64,000 nucleotides of DNA from a bacterium (GCA_013823945.1 PNMZ01000001.1:842356-906355); one strand, 5' to 3'; shown: positions 49,040 through 57,752, counted from the stretch's first letter. The notes: generated by a model from the sequence alone, not told the origin. Translations and numbers: made by a program.

Positions 49040-50067
49040 GAGTTTGAGTTTAGCTGGTTTAGATAGTCTCTTCGAGCTTGGTCTTTGAGGTGGAGAGTAC
49101 GATTATTTGACCTGATGTACAGGGCAGGTTCACATTCTTTGCCGTGGAGCAAGTGGGGTCGGTGGGGACTGGGGGTGACTTGGATGGTGAGGAGCAGTTG
49201 AGAGCCATAGGGGATGATTTTCAGGTGGTAAAGACCATGGGGATATGGCAATATGCGTTGCTTGATTGCTTCGCTCACGATCTGCAGAAAGGTGTCTGGG
49301 GGATCAGAGGAGTTGAGCAGTGAAAAGTCACCGGATAGGCCGACGGGATTGAGATCATTGTCTATGCCGATGATCAGAGTGCCACCTTGTGAGTTGAGGA
49401 ATGCACAGATTGTTTTGAGACAGGCTGTTTCTTGGTGTTTGTTCTTTTGCTGAGAGGCGGTGTCGAATCGGAAAGTAGCTTTATATTCTCGTGTCATGCT
49501 TTCGGGTGGGAAGTAACCTTTGAGATGTTCCGCTGAAGGATCGAACTGGCAAAGTTCCGGATTCAGGTGAAGATAGGCTTTGAGACGGAGAGCGTTTTTG
49601 CTGGCAGAAATAAGAACCTTTTGGTTGAGAAAGTCTTCGGCGAGGTGTTGTGGGAATTGTGGTATGAAGTCCTTGAGATACATTTTGGTTGCAAGCTCAA
49701 AGAGTAGCGAGTAGTCATCATTGGACAGTGTGAGAGGTGAATGATTGAGGCTAGCTGTTTCATCCCACCATTCGGTGGATTCAAGAGGTGGGCAGATGAA
49801 AATCGAGTTGGGAATGGGTGATGGGAGTCTGGATTTTTGGAGAGCACTTGGCTCGTGGATGCCTCTTTCGAATGTGATCCTGATCAGCTGGAATGGTGTA
49901 TAGGGTGATTCAGGGTCTTGGATGTTGGCTTCGAGAGATAGGAATGTATCTGGGTCAACCTGGTTTAGAAAAGTGAGCCGGACAATCCAGGCTAAGATGA
50001 TTTCTCTTCGTTGATGCGCTGGTAGGATGCCATTCAGATTCTGTCCCAGACATTCAAGATCATCCAT
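49036..50067 (-). CDS. Schlafen-type AlbA_2 domain protein with unknown N-terminal half
   Basis: 343 residues. The C-terminal part (about 195-340) has the AlbA_2 / Schlafen pattern: REYKATFRFD, CAFLNSQGGTLIIGIDND, LNPVGLSGDF, and LLLTIQVTPSPHRPHLL. Bacterial AlbA_2 proteins bind nucleic acid and occur as regulators, and some take part in phage defence or tRNA cleavage. The first 190 residues are alpha-helical and unassigned. Different codon bias from neighbours (many TCA, CCA, CAT) hints at transfer. Overlaps the HD gene by 4 bases. Confidence 0.8.
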   Translation of the reverse strand: MDDLECLGQNLNGILPAHQRREIILAWIVRLTFLNQVDPDTFLSLEANIQDPESPYTPFQLIRITFERGIHEPSALQKSRLPSPIPNSIFICPPLESTEWWDETASLNHSPLTLSNDDYSLLFELATKMYLKDFIPQFPQHLAEDFLNQKVLISASKNALRLKAYLHLNPELCQFDPSAEHLKGYFPPESMTREYKATFRFDTASQQKNKHQETACLKTICAFLNSQGGTLIIGIDNDLNPVGLSGDFSLLNSSDPPDTFLQIVSEAIKQRILPYPHGLYHLKIIPYGSQLLLTIQVTPSPHRPHLLHGKECEPALYIRSNNRTLHLKDQARRDYLNQLNSNS

Positions 50068-50076
50068 AAGGTGGAT

Positions 50077-51078
50077 TTATGGTTGGCTCCACCGGGCGAG
50101 GGTTCGGAAGGAAGTGCTAGAATAAAGAGCGGCGGCTTTGGGCTTCTGGGCTGGTGTCCAAAGGAGGATTCCTGAGTTGATTGATTCAATTCCGCAATCG
50201 TTCGGGATGACTATTTCTGATCCTGAGCTGAGGCTGAAGAGGATGCTCCGTCCATTGGATTTGTAATGCAAAACGGATGGGGCATAGAGTCCGGCGATTT
50301 CGCCTCGGATTTCGCCGACGGCTTGGGATGTTTTGGTTTCTCGGTCGATGAGACTAACGATGTAGGTTTGGGCCGGAGTTCTTTGGATACCGAGTCCGGA
50401 AAGGCTGCCGGGGACGAGTTTAGCGTCAACGAAATTAGCTCCGAGAGGGCTCTTTGTGAACGACTTGGATTCAATGGAATAGGATTCTAGCAGGGAGACG
50501 TCTCCGCTGTGAGTGACTGTCGAGAGTTCCCCGTTCTCGAAAATGAGTTTGTCGTTAACTCTCCCGGTGGCTTGAGTGAACGAGTCGAATCGGCCGAGGT
50601 AGGTTACGGTTGGTTTGCCCTTGGGGAAATCAAATCTCATGAGGGCTTCGAGCCACGGCTTTCCGGCTTTGTCGTCCCAGCGGAGGATGATAAACGCGGT
50701 GTCATTGACTTTTTCCCAACCCGATACGGCAGATACTTCGAGTTTTTTAGTGCCGGCAGCAACATCGCGGTTGATTTGATCGCGCTGTTCTTTGGTGAAC
50801 AGTTTGTCGGATGTGGCGATGGAGTTATATGTTGCGTAGGTTGATTTATTGTTCTTTCGGAAACCGATGCCGTTGGAATCGAACGTGAGGACGTGATCTG
50901 CAACGGGAAGCCAGAGGCGTCCAGTTGCGGTATTCATTGGTTCAAAGCCGGGATTTAAGGAAACATTTGTCTTGCCTTCCGGTCCATTTATGGTAAATAG
51001 GTCGTCTTGAAACGTGATTTGTCGCAAGGGTGCTTGCTGGGTGAGAACGATCCCGGCGGCGAGGCTTGCCAAACTCAT
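50077..51078 (-). CDS. Exported protein of unknown function, probable beta-propeller
   Basis: 333 residues from the ATG at 51078. The N terminus SLASLAAGIVLTQQAP is a likely signal peptide or anchor. The remainder is beta-rich with repeated short blades (LWLPVADHVLTFDSNG; TVTYLGRFDSFTQATGRV; SYSIESKSFTKSPLG), like a beta-propeller surface protein; no enzymatic motif. Divergent from the small Cys-rich gene. Confidence 0.7.
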   Translation of the reverse strand: MSLASLAAGIVLTQQAPLRQITFQDDLFTINGPEGKTNVSLNPGFEPMNTATGRLWLPVADHVLTFDSNGIGFRKNNKSTYATYNSIATSDKLFTKEQRDQINRDVAAGTKKLEVSAVSGWEKVNDTAFIILRWDDKAGKPWLEALMRFDFPKGKPTVTYLGRFDSFTQATGRVNDKLIFENGELSTVTHSGDVSLLESYSIESKSFTKSPLGANFVDAKLVPGSLSGLGIQRTPAQTYIVSLIDRETKTSQAVGEIRGEIAGLYAPSVLHYKSNGRSILFSLSSGSEIVIPNDCGIESINSGILLWTPAQKPKAAALYSSTSFRTLARWSQP

Positions 51079-51088
51079 GGAGAATAGT

Positions 51089-51283
51089 ATGACTTGTCCA
51101 GGGTGTCCAAGGTACGACGAAGAGCGCAGAGTTTGCAAAGATGGGAAGATGAACCCGCAGCGTCGCGAGATGGCGAATGAAGTGGTGCGGGTTTATGGGT
51201 TACGGGTGATTTGTCCGTTCAATGATTTCCGTGAGGAATTGATTTATGCGCGTTCGGGGCCATTGAGCCGGAAGAAGGACTAG
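51089..51283 (+). CDS. Small Cys-rich protein, 64 residues
   Basis: ATG at 51089 has GGAG 6 bases upstream. Product has four Cys (CPGCPRYDEERRVC and later ICPF) in an arrangement fit to bind a metal, then a basic C terminus. It overlaps the end of the convergent CNNM gene (CTAG shared). No family recognised. Confidence 0.6.
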   Translation: MTCPGCPRYDEERRVCKDGKMNPQRREMANEVVRVYGLRVICPFNDFREELIYARSGPLSRKKD

Positions 51284-52761
51284 ACAGCTTCGGATGGGAT
51301 TTCGCTTTCGATTTTCTCTATGAGGATGCGCTGGATGCGTCTTCCATCACTATCCTCGATGTGGAAATGATAGTTTTCGTCGGAGATTGATTCTCCGATA
51401 GCGGGTTGGCGTCCGAATAAGCCGAAGACATAGCCGCCAATGGTGTCGAACTCTTCGCTTTCAAAATCGGAGCCAATTGTTTCATTGACGTCATCGATGT
51501 GCAGTTTGCCGCTGACCGAATGACCGGCATCTTTAGCTTGAATTTCGGTGATTTCTTCGTCGTATTCGTCAACGATTTCGCCGACAAGTTCTTCGACAAT
51601 ATCTTCGATCGTGACGAGTCCGGCGGTTCCACCGTACTCATCTTGGACAATGACCATTTGGGTCTTTTTGGCGCGCATTTCGCCGAGGAGGGAATGGAGT
51701 TTTTGGGTTTCGTGAACCGGGAAGACGGGCCGCATGATTTGGTCGATCGGGATGTCGCCTTGGTTGCGGGCGAGGGCGCGGAGAACGTCTTTGGCGTGAA
51801 CGATGCCAATGATGTTGTCATCGGTTTCCTGGTAGATGGGGAATCGGGAGTGGCCGGTTGCTTCAACAAGGTCAGCGACGGCTTTAATGTCGGCATCGAT
51901 GGGTATTGATTCCATATCGACCCGGGGAGTCATGATTTCTCGGGCAACAGTGTCGCCAAATTCAAAGACGGATTCAAGGAGTTCTCGTTCTTCTTCTTCG
52001 ATTCCTCCTGCGTCATCGTTGGATTCAAGAATTTCTTTTATTTCTTCTTCAACTCGGTTGTCGATGGTGAATTTTGCGTTGGTATTGAACCGCTTTGCTA
52101 TGAGGTTAGCGATGCGGACGCTAACGATGCCCGGGATGCGGAAGATCGCATTAAAAATGCGCAGGAGCCACCCAATTCTCAGCATTGAGTCGATGGGATG
52201 GGTGACGGCAACCGATTTGGCTACGAGTTCTGCGACAACGACGTTGATGCCGATGATGCCGATACTGAGGATGGTAGCGGCGATGCTGGCGCTGTAAAAG
52301 AAGTCAAGGGGTGGGCTTTGGGGAGTGATCCAGCCGAGTTGGGTAGCGATGGTGGGGGCGGGAATAAGGCACAAAAGAACGAGCCAGGCGCGCATTGTTT
52401 GTGCACCGAGGACACAAGCCGCGACGATACTATCTTTGTTTTCAACAAGGAAGTCGAGAGTGCGGGCGGCTCGAGAGTTTTCTTCTTGGGTACGGACGTG
52501 ACTGGATCGGAGAACTTCCAGGCCAGAAGATCCGGCTACGCACACTGCGTTGATGATCATGATGGCGATAAAGGCCAAGATGATTCCGACTATTGCCGCG
52601 GGGTTGGCAAAGGCACTGGATGCTTCGTTTTGATTTGCAGCAGACAAGCTTTGGGCAAATGTGAGAACCGGAATCACAATAACTGCGAGAGTTAGCGTGA
52701 GGGTGATCCCATGATTTGCGAGGCTTATCCGCCGCGTACGTTCACTGGGGTCGCTTTTCAT
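51280..52761 (-). CDS. CNNM/CorC-family transporter (hemolysin C-like, CBS domains)
   Basis: 493 residues. DUF21-type membrane domain at about 55-215 (several helices, with ALVAKSVAVTHP-like ELVAKSVAVTHPI), then two CBS domains (about 285-400: REIMTPRVDMESIP, GHSRFPIYQE, VHAKDVLRAL, DEYGGTAGLVTIEDIVEELVGEI) and the C-terminal CorC/HlyC domain (FDTIGGYVFGLFGRQP). Members export Mg2+/Co2+. N-terminal extension carries a signal-like helix. Leader carries TACAAT 20 bases before the start. Confidence 0.93.
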   Translation of the reverse strand: MKSDPSERTRRISLANHGITLTLTLAVIVIPVLTFAQSLSAANQNEASSAFANPAAIVGIILAFIAIMIINAVCVAGSSGLEVLRSSHVRTQEENSRAARTLDFLVENKDSIVAACVLGAQTMRAWLVLLCLIPAPTIATQLGWITPQSPPLDFFYSASIAATILSIGIIGINVVVAELVAKSVAVTHPIDSMLRIGWLLRIFNAIFRIPGIVSVRIANLIAKRFNTNAKFTIDNRVEEEIKEILESNDDAGGIEEEERELLESVFEFGDTVAREIMTPRVDMESIPIDADIKAVADLVEATGHSRFPIYQETDDNIIGIVHAKDVLRALARNQGDIPIDQIMRPVFPVHETQKLHSLLGEMRAKKTQMVIVQDEYGGTAGLVTIEDIVEELVGEIVDEYDEEITEIQAKDAGHSVSGKLHIDDVNETIGSDFESEEFDTIGGYVFGLFGRQPAIGESISDENYHFHIEDSDGRRIQRILIEKIESEIPSEAV

Positions 52762-52785
52762 GTGTGGACGTTTTTTTGCATTGTA

Positions 52786-53514
52786 TCACTTTGGGATCAG
52801 CGCGAAAAGCACGATTCCCACCGTCACGCCTACGGTTGCACCGAGGGCAAGTTCAAAGATGGAGTGAAATTTTGCTTCGAGCCGACTTTGGGCGATAATG
52901 GCGGCGAGAAGGATTGCGATCCCGCCGACAAGGACATTATCGGCAAGGATGAGTGAAGCTGTAGCCAGGAAGAATCCAATTGCGGCATGTCCGCTGACGA
53001 GGCCGCCTTGGAGGACTTGACCACGTGAACCAATGCCTTTGCCGATGATCACGCAGACGAGAACCAGGGCAAGGCCAACGATAATTCGGCCAACGGGGTT
53101 GAGACCGACTCCATCGGCCATGAGGGAGACTCGAATTCGTTCCCACTGACCATCACCGAGAGCGATGAGGGAGCCCACGATGATTGCCATGATGGTGGTT
53201 ATGAGAACGGCACCAGCGGCGATATCTTTAGCAAATTTGGCTAAGGGGTGGTAATTGGGGCTGGCGAGGTCTACAGTAGCTTCGATTGCGCTATTGAACA
53301 TTTCCGCGACCAGGACAAAAGTGATCATAAAGAGAAGCACGAGGATTTCGCGGAAGGGAAGTTGGAAGAACATTGCCGCCATCAAAGTCGTGAAGGTGAC
53401 GTAAAGGTGGATGCGCATGTGGCGCTGTGTGCGGAAGGTGTGAATAACCCCTCGAAAAGCGACACGGAACGGAGAAAGGAGGTCGGGGCTAGCCAATGTG
53501 CTCGTACTCCTCAT
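52786..53514 (-). CDS. Fused diacylglycerol/undecaprenol kinase - PAP2 phosphatase
   Basis: 242 residues. Residues about 1-125 form a DgkA-type membrane kinase: FRGVIHTFRTQRHMRIHL, then the family motif LVAEMFNSAIEATVDL. Residues about 135-240 look like a PAP2 phosphatase: GGLVSGHAAIGFFLATASL and SRLEAKFHSIFELALGATVG keep the SGH and SRxxxxxH elements, although the KxxxxxxRP element is not clear. So one protein would carry a kinase and a phosphatase acting on lipid phosphates. The start could be the ATG at 53514 or a TTG at 53496 with GAGGAG upstream. Overlaps ybeY by 26 bases. Confidence 0.82.
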   Translation of the reverse strand: MRSTSTLASPDLLSPFRVAFRGVIHTFRTQRHMRIHLYVTFTTLMAAMFFQLPFREILVLLFMITFVLVAEMFNSAIEATVDLASPNYHPLAKFAKDIAAGAVLITTIMAIIVGSLIALGDGQWERIRVSLMADGVGLNPVGRIIVGLALVLVCVIIGKGIGSRGQVLQGGLVSGHAAIGFFLATASLILADNVLVGGIAILLAAIIAQSRLEAKFHSIFELALGATVGVTVGIVLFALIPK

Positions 53515-53971
53515 AGGGGACAGACATCCACGATTCGTCGGTCGGGAGTCCGACAGCTTTCATGACAGCATTCATGGCGGCGATCATCTGGTCTTGTTCG
53601 TTTGGTGTGTGATCATCAAAACCGACGAGGTGAAGTGTTCCGTGAACGGCGAGCATGGCGGCTTCTTCCACTGGTTTGACCCTCCGTTTTTGGGCTTGGT
53701 AAACCGCTACGTCCCAATTGACGACGACATCTCCAAGGGTTGTTGGATCAAATTCTGGGCCAGGAAATGTAAGCACGTCGGTCACGTTATCTTGTTGACG
53801 GAATTGGCTGTTCAAGCGGCGCACCTCGTCTGATGGAGCAAGGGTAATGACAAGTTCCCCGTGGGGTGCATTGTGACGCTGGAGGGCGAAGAGTACTGCG
53901 CGTCGGATGGGCTCATAAACTTTGCGCTTCGGAAGAGTGTTCTGTATGATCACTCGGTGTTTTGTTTTCAA
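53489..53971 (-). CDS. ybeY: Endoribonuclease YbeY (rRNA maturation factor)
   Basis: Zinc-dependent RNase for 16S rRNA maturation and quality control. The signature HGTLHLVGFDDH (H3xH5xH) is present, with VRRLNSQFRQQDNVTDVLTFP upstream. I place the start at a TTG at 53971 because a perfect AAGGAGGA stands 7 bases before it; the product then has 160 residues as usual. A longer ATG frame reaches back to 54052 but would lie inside the HD gene. Start overlaps the HD gene by 59 bases. Confidence 0.9.
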   Translation of the reverse strand: MKTKHRVIIQNTLPKRKVYEPIRRAVLFALQRHNAPHGELVITLAPSDEVRRLNSQFRQQDNVTDVLTFPGPEFDPTTLGDVVVNWDVAVYQAQKRRVKPVEEAAMLAVHGTLHLVGFDDHTPNEQDQMIAAMNAVMKAVGLPTDESWMSVPYEEYEHIG

Positions 53972-55457
53972 GACTTCGTCCTCCTTGGTCAAGTTGTACG
54001 GTAGCCCCAACGGTCGTGACGGCTGAATCTTTGGGATATTGAACTCGCTCATGGCGAACAGCGCGGAGGGTGCGGCAGAAGCTATCTGCGATGACTCCGA
54101 GTTCACGGAATGTGAGATCAGATTCATCGAGTTGCCCATCGGCGCGGGATTTTTCGATGAGATTGGTGACGTAAAGCTCAAGTGTTTGGTCGCGAGATGC
54201 CACGCGGGAAGCGGCTTCGACAATATCGGCAAGATGGAGGATGGCGGACTCTTTGGACTGAGGTTTGGGGCCAGGGTAGCGGAATTTCTCTTCCAATTCG
54301 GGGGAGGGAGTGGTGCCGCGTTCTTGCATGGCCCGGTGGAAGAAGTAAGTGATCAGGCTGGTGCCGTGATGTTGGGCAATTCCATCGACGATGACTTGCG
54401 GGAGCCGTTGCTTTTTGGCCATTTCCACACCGTCGGTGACGTGGGCAGCGATAATCTGGGCACTCAGGCTGGGGCTGAGTTCGTCATGGATGTTGTCGCC
54501 GATCTGATTTTCGATGAAGTAGTTTGGGCGTGCGGTTTTGCCGATGTCATGGTAGTAAGCCATTGTTCGACAGAGAAGGGGATTGGCTCCGACTTCGCGG
54601 GCGGCGGATTCGGCGAGGTTGCCCACTCCAACACTGTGGGCGTATGTTCCTGGTGCTCGGAGAACGAGTTCTCGGATGAGCGGTTGTTCGGGTGAGCAAA
54701 GTTCGAGAAGAGTCCAGTCGGAGACGATGCCGAACAGCTTTTCGAAGATTGCCACTCCAAGCCAGAAAATGGCGGTTGCAATAATGGCGGCAATGCCACC
54801 CCAGAGCATGGCTTCGTACCAGGCTGCATTCATGGCGGGCATGAGGAGCACCATGCTGACGCTGATGATGCTTTGGGCAAGCACTTGAACGGACATCGCC
54901 CGAATGAGATCGCTTCGTTGTTTGAGGGGATTGACGACGTGGGCAGCAACCGAACCAGCCAGCCATGCTCCGGCGGCGAGGTCAACCGGTACGGCACCAG
55001 TTATCCCGAGAAGGAGGACGCTCATGCTGAGGCTGACAATACTGAGGCCGGATGATGCCAGCGCTCCGATCAGCATGGCCTGGGCGACAAGCGGGGCCAT
55101 GAGGAGAAATCCGACTCGAGTGAGGTCATCGGGATTCATTGCGAGGTTGGCAACTTGAGTACCGGCGACGGCAAGCAAGCTTATTACCCAGATTAATTTT
55201 TCAAGCCGGGATCGATTGATTGAGTTTGTTTCTACTGATCGGAGATGGGCACTCAGCATGATCCCACTGAGAATGGCGAGGATGAGGGTTCCGATTGCGA
55301 CAGAGACAGTGACGGGCCACTCTCGGTGAATAAGAAGTAACACAGCCATTGTGGCGGCTCCGGTCAGGCGAAGCCCCACTTTGAGAAATATTGTTCCAAG
55401 GTTCGCCTTTCCTTCTCCAGAGAGGCGGGTCCAATTTTTAATGCTGAAGTCAGCCAT
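53913..55457 (-). CDS. pgpH: Membrane HD-domain protein, PgpH-like (short form)
   Basis: 514 residues. The first half is six to seven transmembrane helices (about 20-245); the cytoplasmic HD domain follows (LRAPGTYAHSVGVGNLAESAAREVGAN; MAYYHDIGK; AHVTDGVEMA; IAQHHGT; HLADIVEAASR), with the ligand set of PgpH cyclic-di-AMP phosphodiesterases. The large extracytoplasmic 7TMR domain of PgpH is missing. Neighbours rpsU and ybeY fit the usual rpsU-phoH-pgpH-ybeY-dgkA order (phoH not present here). It overlaps ybeY. Possible control by a palindrome at its start. Confidence 0.88.
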   Translation of the reverse strand: MADFSIKNWTRLSGEGKANLGTIFLKVGLRLTGAATMAVLLLIHREWPVTVSVAIGTLILAILSGIMLSAHLRSVETNSINRSRLEKLIWVISLLAVAGTQVANLAMNPDDLTRVGFLLMAPLVAQAMLIGALASSGLSIVSLSMSVLLLGITGAVPVDLAAGAWLAGSVAAHVVNPLKQRSDLIRAMSVQVLAQSIISVSMVLLMPAMNAAWYEAMLWGGIAAIIATAIFWLGVAIFEKLFGIVSDWTLLELCSPEQPLIRELVLRAPGTYAHSVGVGNLAESAAREVGANPLLCRTMAYYHDIGKTARPNYFIENQIGDNIHDELSPSLSAQIIAAHVTDGVEMAKKQRLPQVIVDGIAQHHGTSLITYFFHRAMQERGTTPSPELEEKFRYPGPKPQSKESAILHLADIVEAASRVASRDQTLELYVTNLIEKSRADGQLDESDLTFRELGVIADSFCRTLRAVRHERVQYPKDSAVTTVGATVQLDQGGRSLENKTPSDHTEHSSEAQSL

Positions 55458-55462
55458 AGTGC

Positions 55463-55478
55463 GCCCTGACGTCAGGGC
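55463..55478 (-). promoter_or_regulatory. 16-bp perfect palindrome at the pgpH start
   Basis: GCCCTGACGTCAGGGC reads the same on both strands. Its 3' arm (on the minus strand) contains AGGG, the only ribosome site for pgpH, 6 bases before the ATG. As a hairpin it could hide that site or terminate rpsU; as DNA it is a candidate operator. Confidence 0.6.
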
Positions 55479-55489
55479 CTTTGCTTAGT

Positions 55490-55660
55490 TTAACTGCGTT
55501 GTGGTCGTTTGCGTGCAGCTTTTCGTCGCTTTTCGCTCGGCTTTTCGTAGTGGGCGTGATCTTTGAGCTCACGAAGGAGTCCGCTCTGCGCAATTTTGAG
55601 GTTAAAGCGCTTGAGGGCCTGGTCGATGGATTCGCTGTTTTGGACGCTGACGTAAATCAT
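55490..55660 (-). CDS. rpsU: 30S ribosomal protein S21
   Basis: 56-residue protein, too short for many ORF callers. IYVSVQNSESIDQALKRFN and LKIAQSGLLRELKDHAHYEK with a strongly basic tail (PSEKRRKAARKRPQRS) match S21, which helps 30S subunits with Shine-Dalgarno pairing. Usual lengths are 55-71. Start ATG at 55660; stop TAA at 55490. First gene of the rpsU-pgpH-ybeY-dgkA group. Confidence 0.95.
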   Translation of the reverse strand: MIYVSVQNSESIDQALKRFNLKIAQSGLLRELKDHAHYEKPSEKRRKAARKRPQRS

Positions 55661-55700
55661 TTCAATTCACCTTGGAGCGATGAAGATACCGCATTCCAAG

Positions 55701-56603
55701 TTACTGAGTTCGGGTCCCGGTTTGGGGTGGGAGTTCTCCTACGAAGACATAGTCGGCAAGTCCCCGGCTGACTTTACGGTTGGGCTCGTCTGAAACGCAC
55801 ACGACGCTGATTGAATTCGTCCCGTCCATTTGCTTGAGGCGATAGTTGATTCCTTGGTCGTACATGACATGACCTGATCCGGCAAGGATGACCATGATGT
55901 TTTTTTTGTATGGCCAATCGCGACGCCAATCGAGAGCGGTTTTTGCCATGCCTATATCCCAAGTGACTTGACCAGCGAGCATGTTGAACCCGGATCCGTT
56001 GAGGGGGTGACCTCCAATCAGGGCAGAGACTACTTTTTCGTGGTTACTATTGGTGAGATCCATGTAGGGAACCCACTTTTTTTCGAATTCGGTGAATGCT
56101 TCGTAACTCTCGCGGCTGGCTTTTCGCACCATTTCCCGCGGAACGTTGAGAGCGGTCAGTCGGAGCTTGTGGTCTCGGATGGCCTCGAACACGGGTCGGT
56201 AGGCATTGAAATTGTGTCCCCAAGTGTTCTTCCAATCGCTTGAGACCTCAAATTCTTCTATGGTTTCCATACCGGAACTCAGGCCGTTGACTTGCATTTG
56301 TCGGTCGCGAGTGACCATTTCCATGCCGACAGTGACGAGACGTCCTCGCTTCACGAGGGCGCGAATGATGTCGGCTTGGGCCTGGTGGTGAGATGGGGTT
56401 GCGTGGCTCTCCCCAACAAGGATGAATTGAACGGAGTCAGCGGCAGCGGCGATCTCGTCGGGGGTTGAGGGTTTTCCGGAGCGAGTGTCGGTGTATCCCA
56501 TTCGGGCGGTGACGGTGCCTTTTCGTCCGATGTCGAGCAGGTATGGGTCGGGGGCGTCCTGGGTTTTGGTCAGAGTGATGCAGAGGGCAAGGGTAGTGAT
56601 CAT
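55701..56603 (-). CDS. ChaN-like protein (haem-binding uptake / Tiki superfamily)
   Basis: 300 residues with a short signal-like N terminus (ITTLALCITLTKTQDAP). The family motifs are ILVGESHATPSHHQAQADII, VTVGMEMVTRDRQMQV, and near the C end MVILAGSGHVMYDQGINYRL. ChaN-type lipoproteins bind haem or act in iron supply; related Tiki/TraB proteins are metalloproteases. Preceded by TAAACT 6 bases before the ATG and no ribosome site. Confidence 0.85.
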   Translation of the reverse strand: MITTLALCITLTKTQDAPDPYLLDIGRKGTVTARMGYTDTRSGKPSTPDEIAAAADSVQFILVGESHATPSHHQAQADIIRALVKRGRLVTVGMEMVTRDRQMQVNGLSSGMETIEEFEVSSDWKNTWGHNFNAYRPVFEAIRDHKLRLTALNVPREMVRKASRESYEAFTEFEKKWVPYMDLTNSNHEKVVSALIGGHPLNGSGFNMLAGQVTWDIGMAKTALDWRRDWPYKKNIMVILAGSGHVMYDQGINYRLKQMDGTNSISVVCVSDEPNRKVSRGLADYVFVGELPPQTGTRTQ

Positions 56604-56607
56604 GTTG

Positions 56608-57615
56608 TTAGTTTACGGATTTTGGGAGTGAATGTTCGGCGAGGTGGCGAGCAATTTCAGCCGGGAAGGATGGCCGGTTATAAATCCAGCCGCTGTAAAT
56701 CTGTATGAGATCGGCTCCGGATTCGAGCCGTTCTTGAGCATCAAGAGGGTTGAGGATTCCGCCTACGCCGATGAGATGGAGTGAGGGGGGCGCGTTGGAT
56801 TTGAGATATTTGAGGACGGCAAGCGACTTCTCCTTGACCGGAGCACCACTGAGTCCTCCTTGAATTTGGGGATCCGTAGGAAGCATATCTCGGCTGATCG
56901 TGGTGTTAGTGGCGATGAGGCCAGTAAGTTGGAGGTCAGATGCGACTTGGAGTATTTCGTCAAGAGCAGATTCTGTGAGGTCGGGGGCGATTTTGACGAA
57001 AAGGGATTTTGTGTCGTCGATCGTTTTGATTTCGGAAATTATTTTTGTGAGGGATTCGCGATCTTGAAGAGAGCGGAGACCCTCTGTATTGGGAGAACTG
57101 ACGTTTATAGCGAAGTAGTCGCCGTGTTCGAGGAGCAGTCGAAATGAATAGGAATAGTCTTCATGGGCTTCTTCAAGGGGAGTGATCTTGCTTTTACCGA
57201 TGTTGATGCCGAGGGGGATTCCGGGTTGAGCGGATTGGAGGCGGGCAAGAAGGGCATCGGCTCCGGCATTGTTGAATCCCATACGATTGATCACTGCTTT
57301 GTGTTCGGGAAGGCGAAACAGGCGAGGTTTGGGGTTTCCGGGCTGGGGATGGCGGGTAACGGTTCCGACCTCGATAAAGCCGAATCCAAATGACTGCCAG
57401 TGGTTGAGGGCAAGGCCGTCTTTATCGAACCCGGCGGCAAGACCGACGGGGTTTGGGAACGTGACGCCGAAGAGGGTTTTTTCGAGACATGGATTGCTGT
57501 AAGGAGTTCCTCGCATGAACCCTTTTGCGATTGCGGTCATGGCTACGTGGTGCACTTTTTCTGCGTCGCAGCGGAAGAGGAGGGGACGGATTGACTCGTA
57601 CAGGGCTTCTTTCAT
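56608..57615 (-). CDS. pyrD: Dihydroorotate dehydrogenase (quinone, class 2)
   Basis: Oxidises dihydroorotate to orotate in pyrimidine synthesis, coupled to the quinone pool. 335 residues from the ATG at 57615 (KEALYESIRPLLFRCDAEKV is the class 2 membrane-facing helix pair). FMN site: PNPVGLAAGFDKDG, EVGTVTRHPQPGNPKPR, and GGLSGAPVKEKS; catalytic Ser lies in NVSSPNT, diagnostic for class 2. The ATG overlaps the short membrane gene by 4 bases. Confidence 0.95.
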   Translation of the reverse strand: MKEALYESIRPLLFRCDAEKVHHVAMTAIAKGFMRGTPYSNPCLEKTLFGVTFPNPVGLAAGFDKDGLALNHWQSFGFGFIEVGTVTRHPQPGNPKPRLFRLPEHKAVINRMGFNNAGADALLARLQSAQPGIPLGINIGKSKITPLEEAHEDYSYSFRLLLEHGDYFAINVSSPNTEGLRSLQDRESLTKIISEIKTIDDTKSLFVKIAPDLTESALDEILQVASDLQLTGLIATNTTISRDMLPTDPQIQGGLSGAPVKEKSLAVLKYLKSNAPPSLHLIGVGGILNPLDAQERLESGADLIQIYSGWIYNRPSFPAEIARHLAEHSLPKSVN

Positions 57616-57752
57616 TTGGTGGAGCTTGGCGCGGGGAGGGCAGTGACTTTGGGGTTCGACTGGGTTGCGGGAACAACCCAAAAAATGATGATGCCAACGA
57701 GCAGGATGATGAGGGGTACCCAAGGGAGTTTTTCTGAGGAGCGGCCCGCCAT
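57612..57752 (-). CDS. Small membrane protein, 46 residues
   Basis: One transmembrane helix (LPWVPLIILLVGIIIFWVVP) with charged ends, overlapping the pyrD start by 4 bases (ATGA). The overlap supports it as a real gene coupled to pyrD; there is no ribosome site before its ATG. It may simply assist membrane association. Confidence 0.5.
   Translation of the reverse strand: MAGRSSEKLPWVPLIILLVGIIIFWVVPATQSNPKVTALPAPSSTK

Noticed and set aside
54039..54695. Plus-strand frame opposite pgpH.
   Set aside because: Shadow of the minus-strand HD gene.
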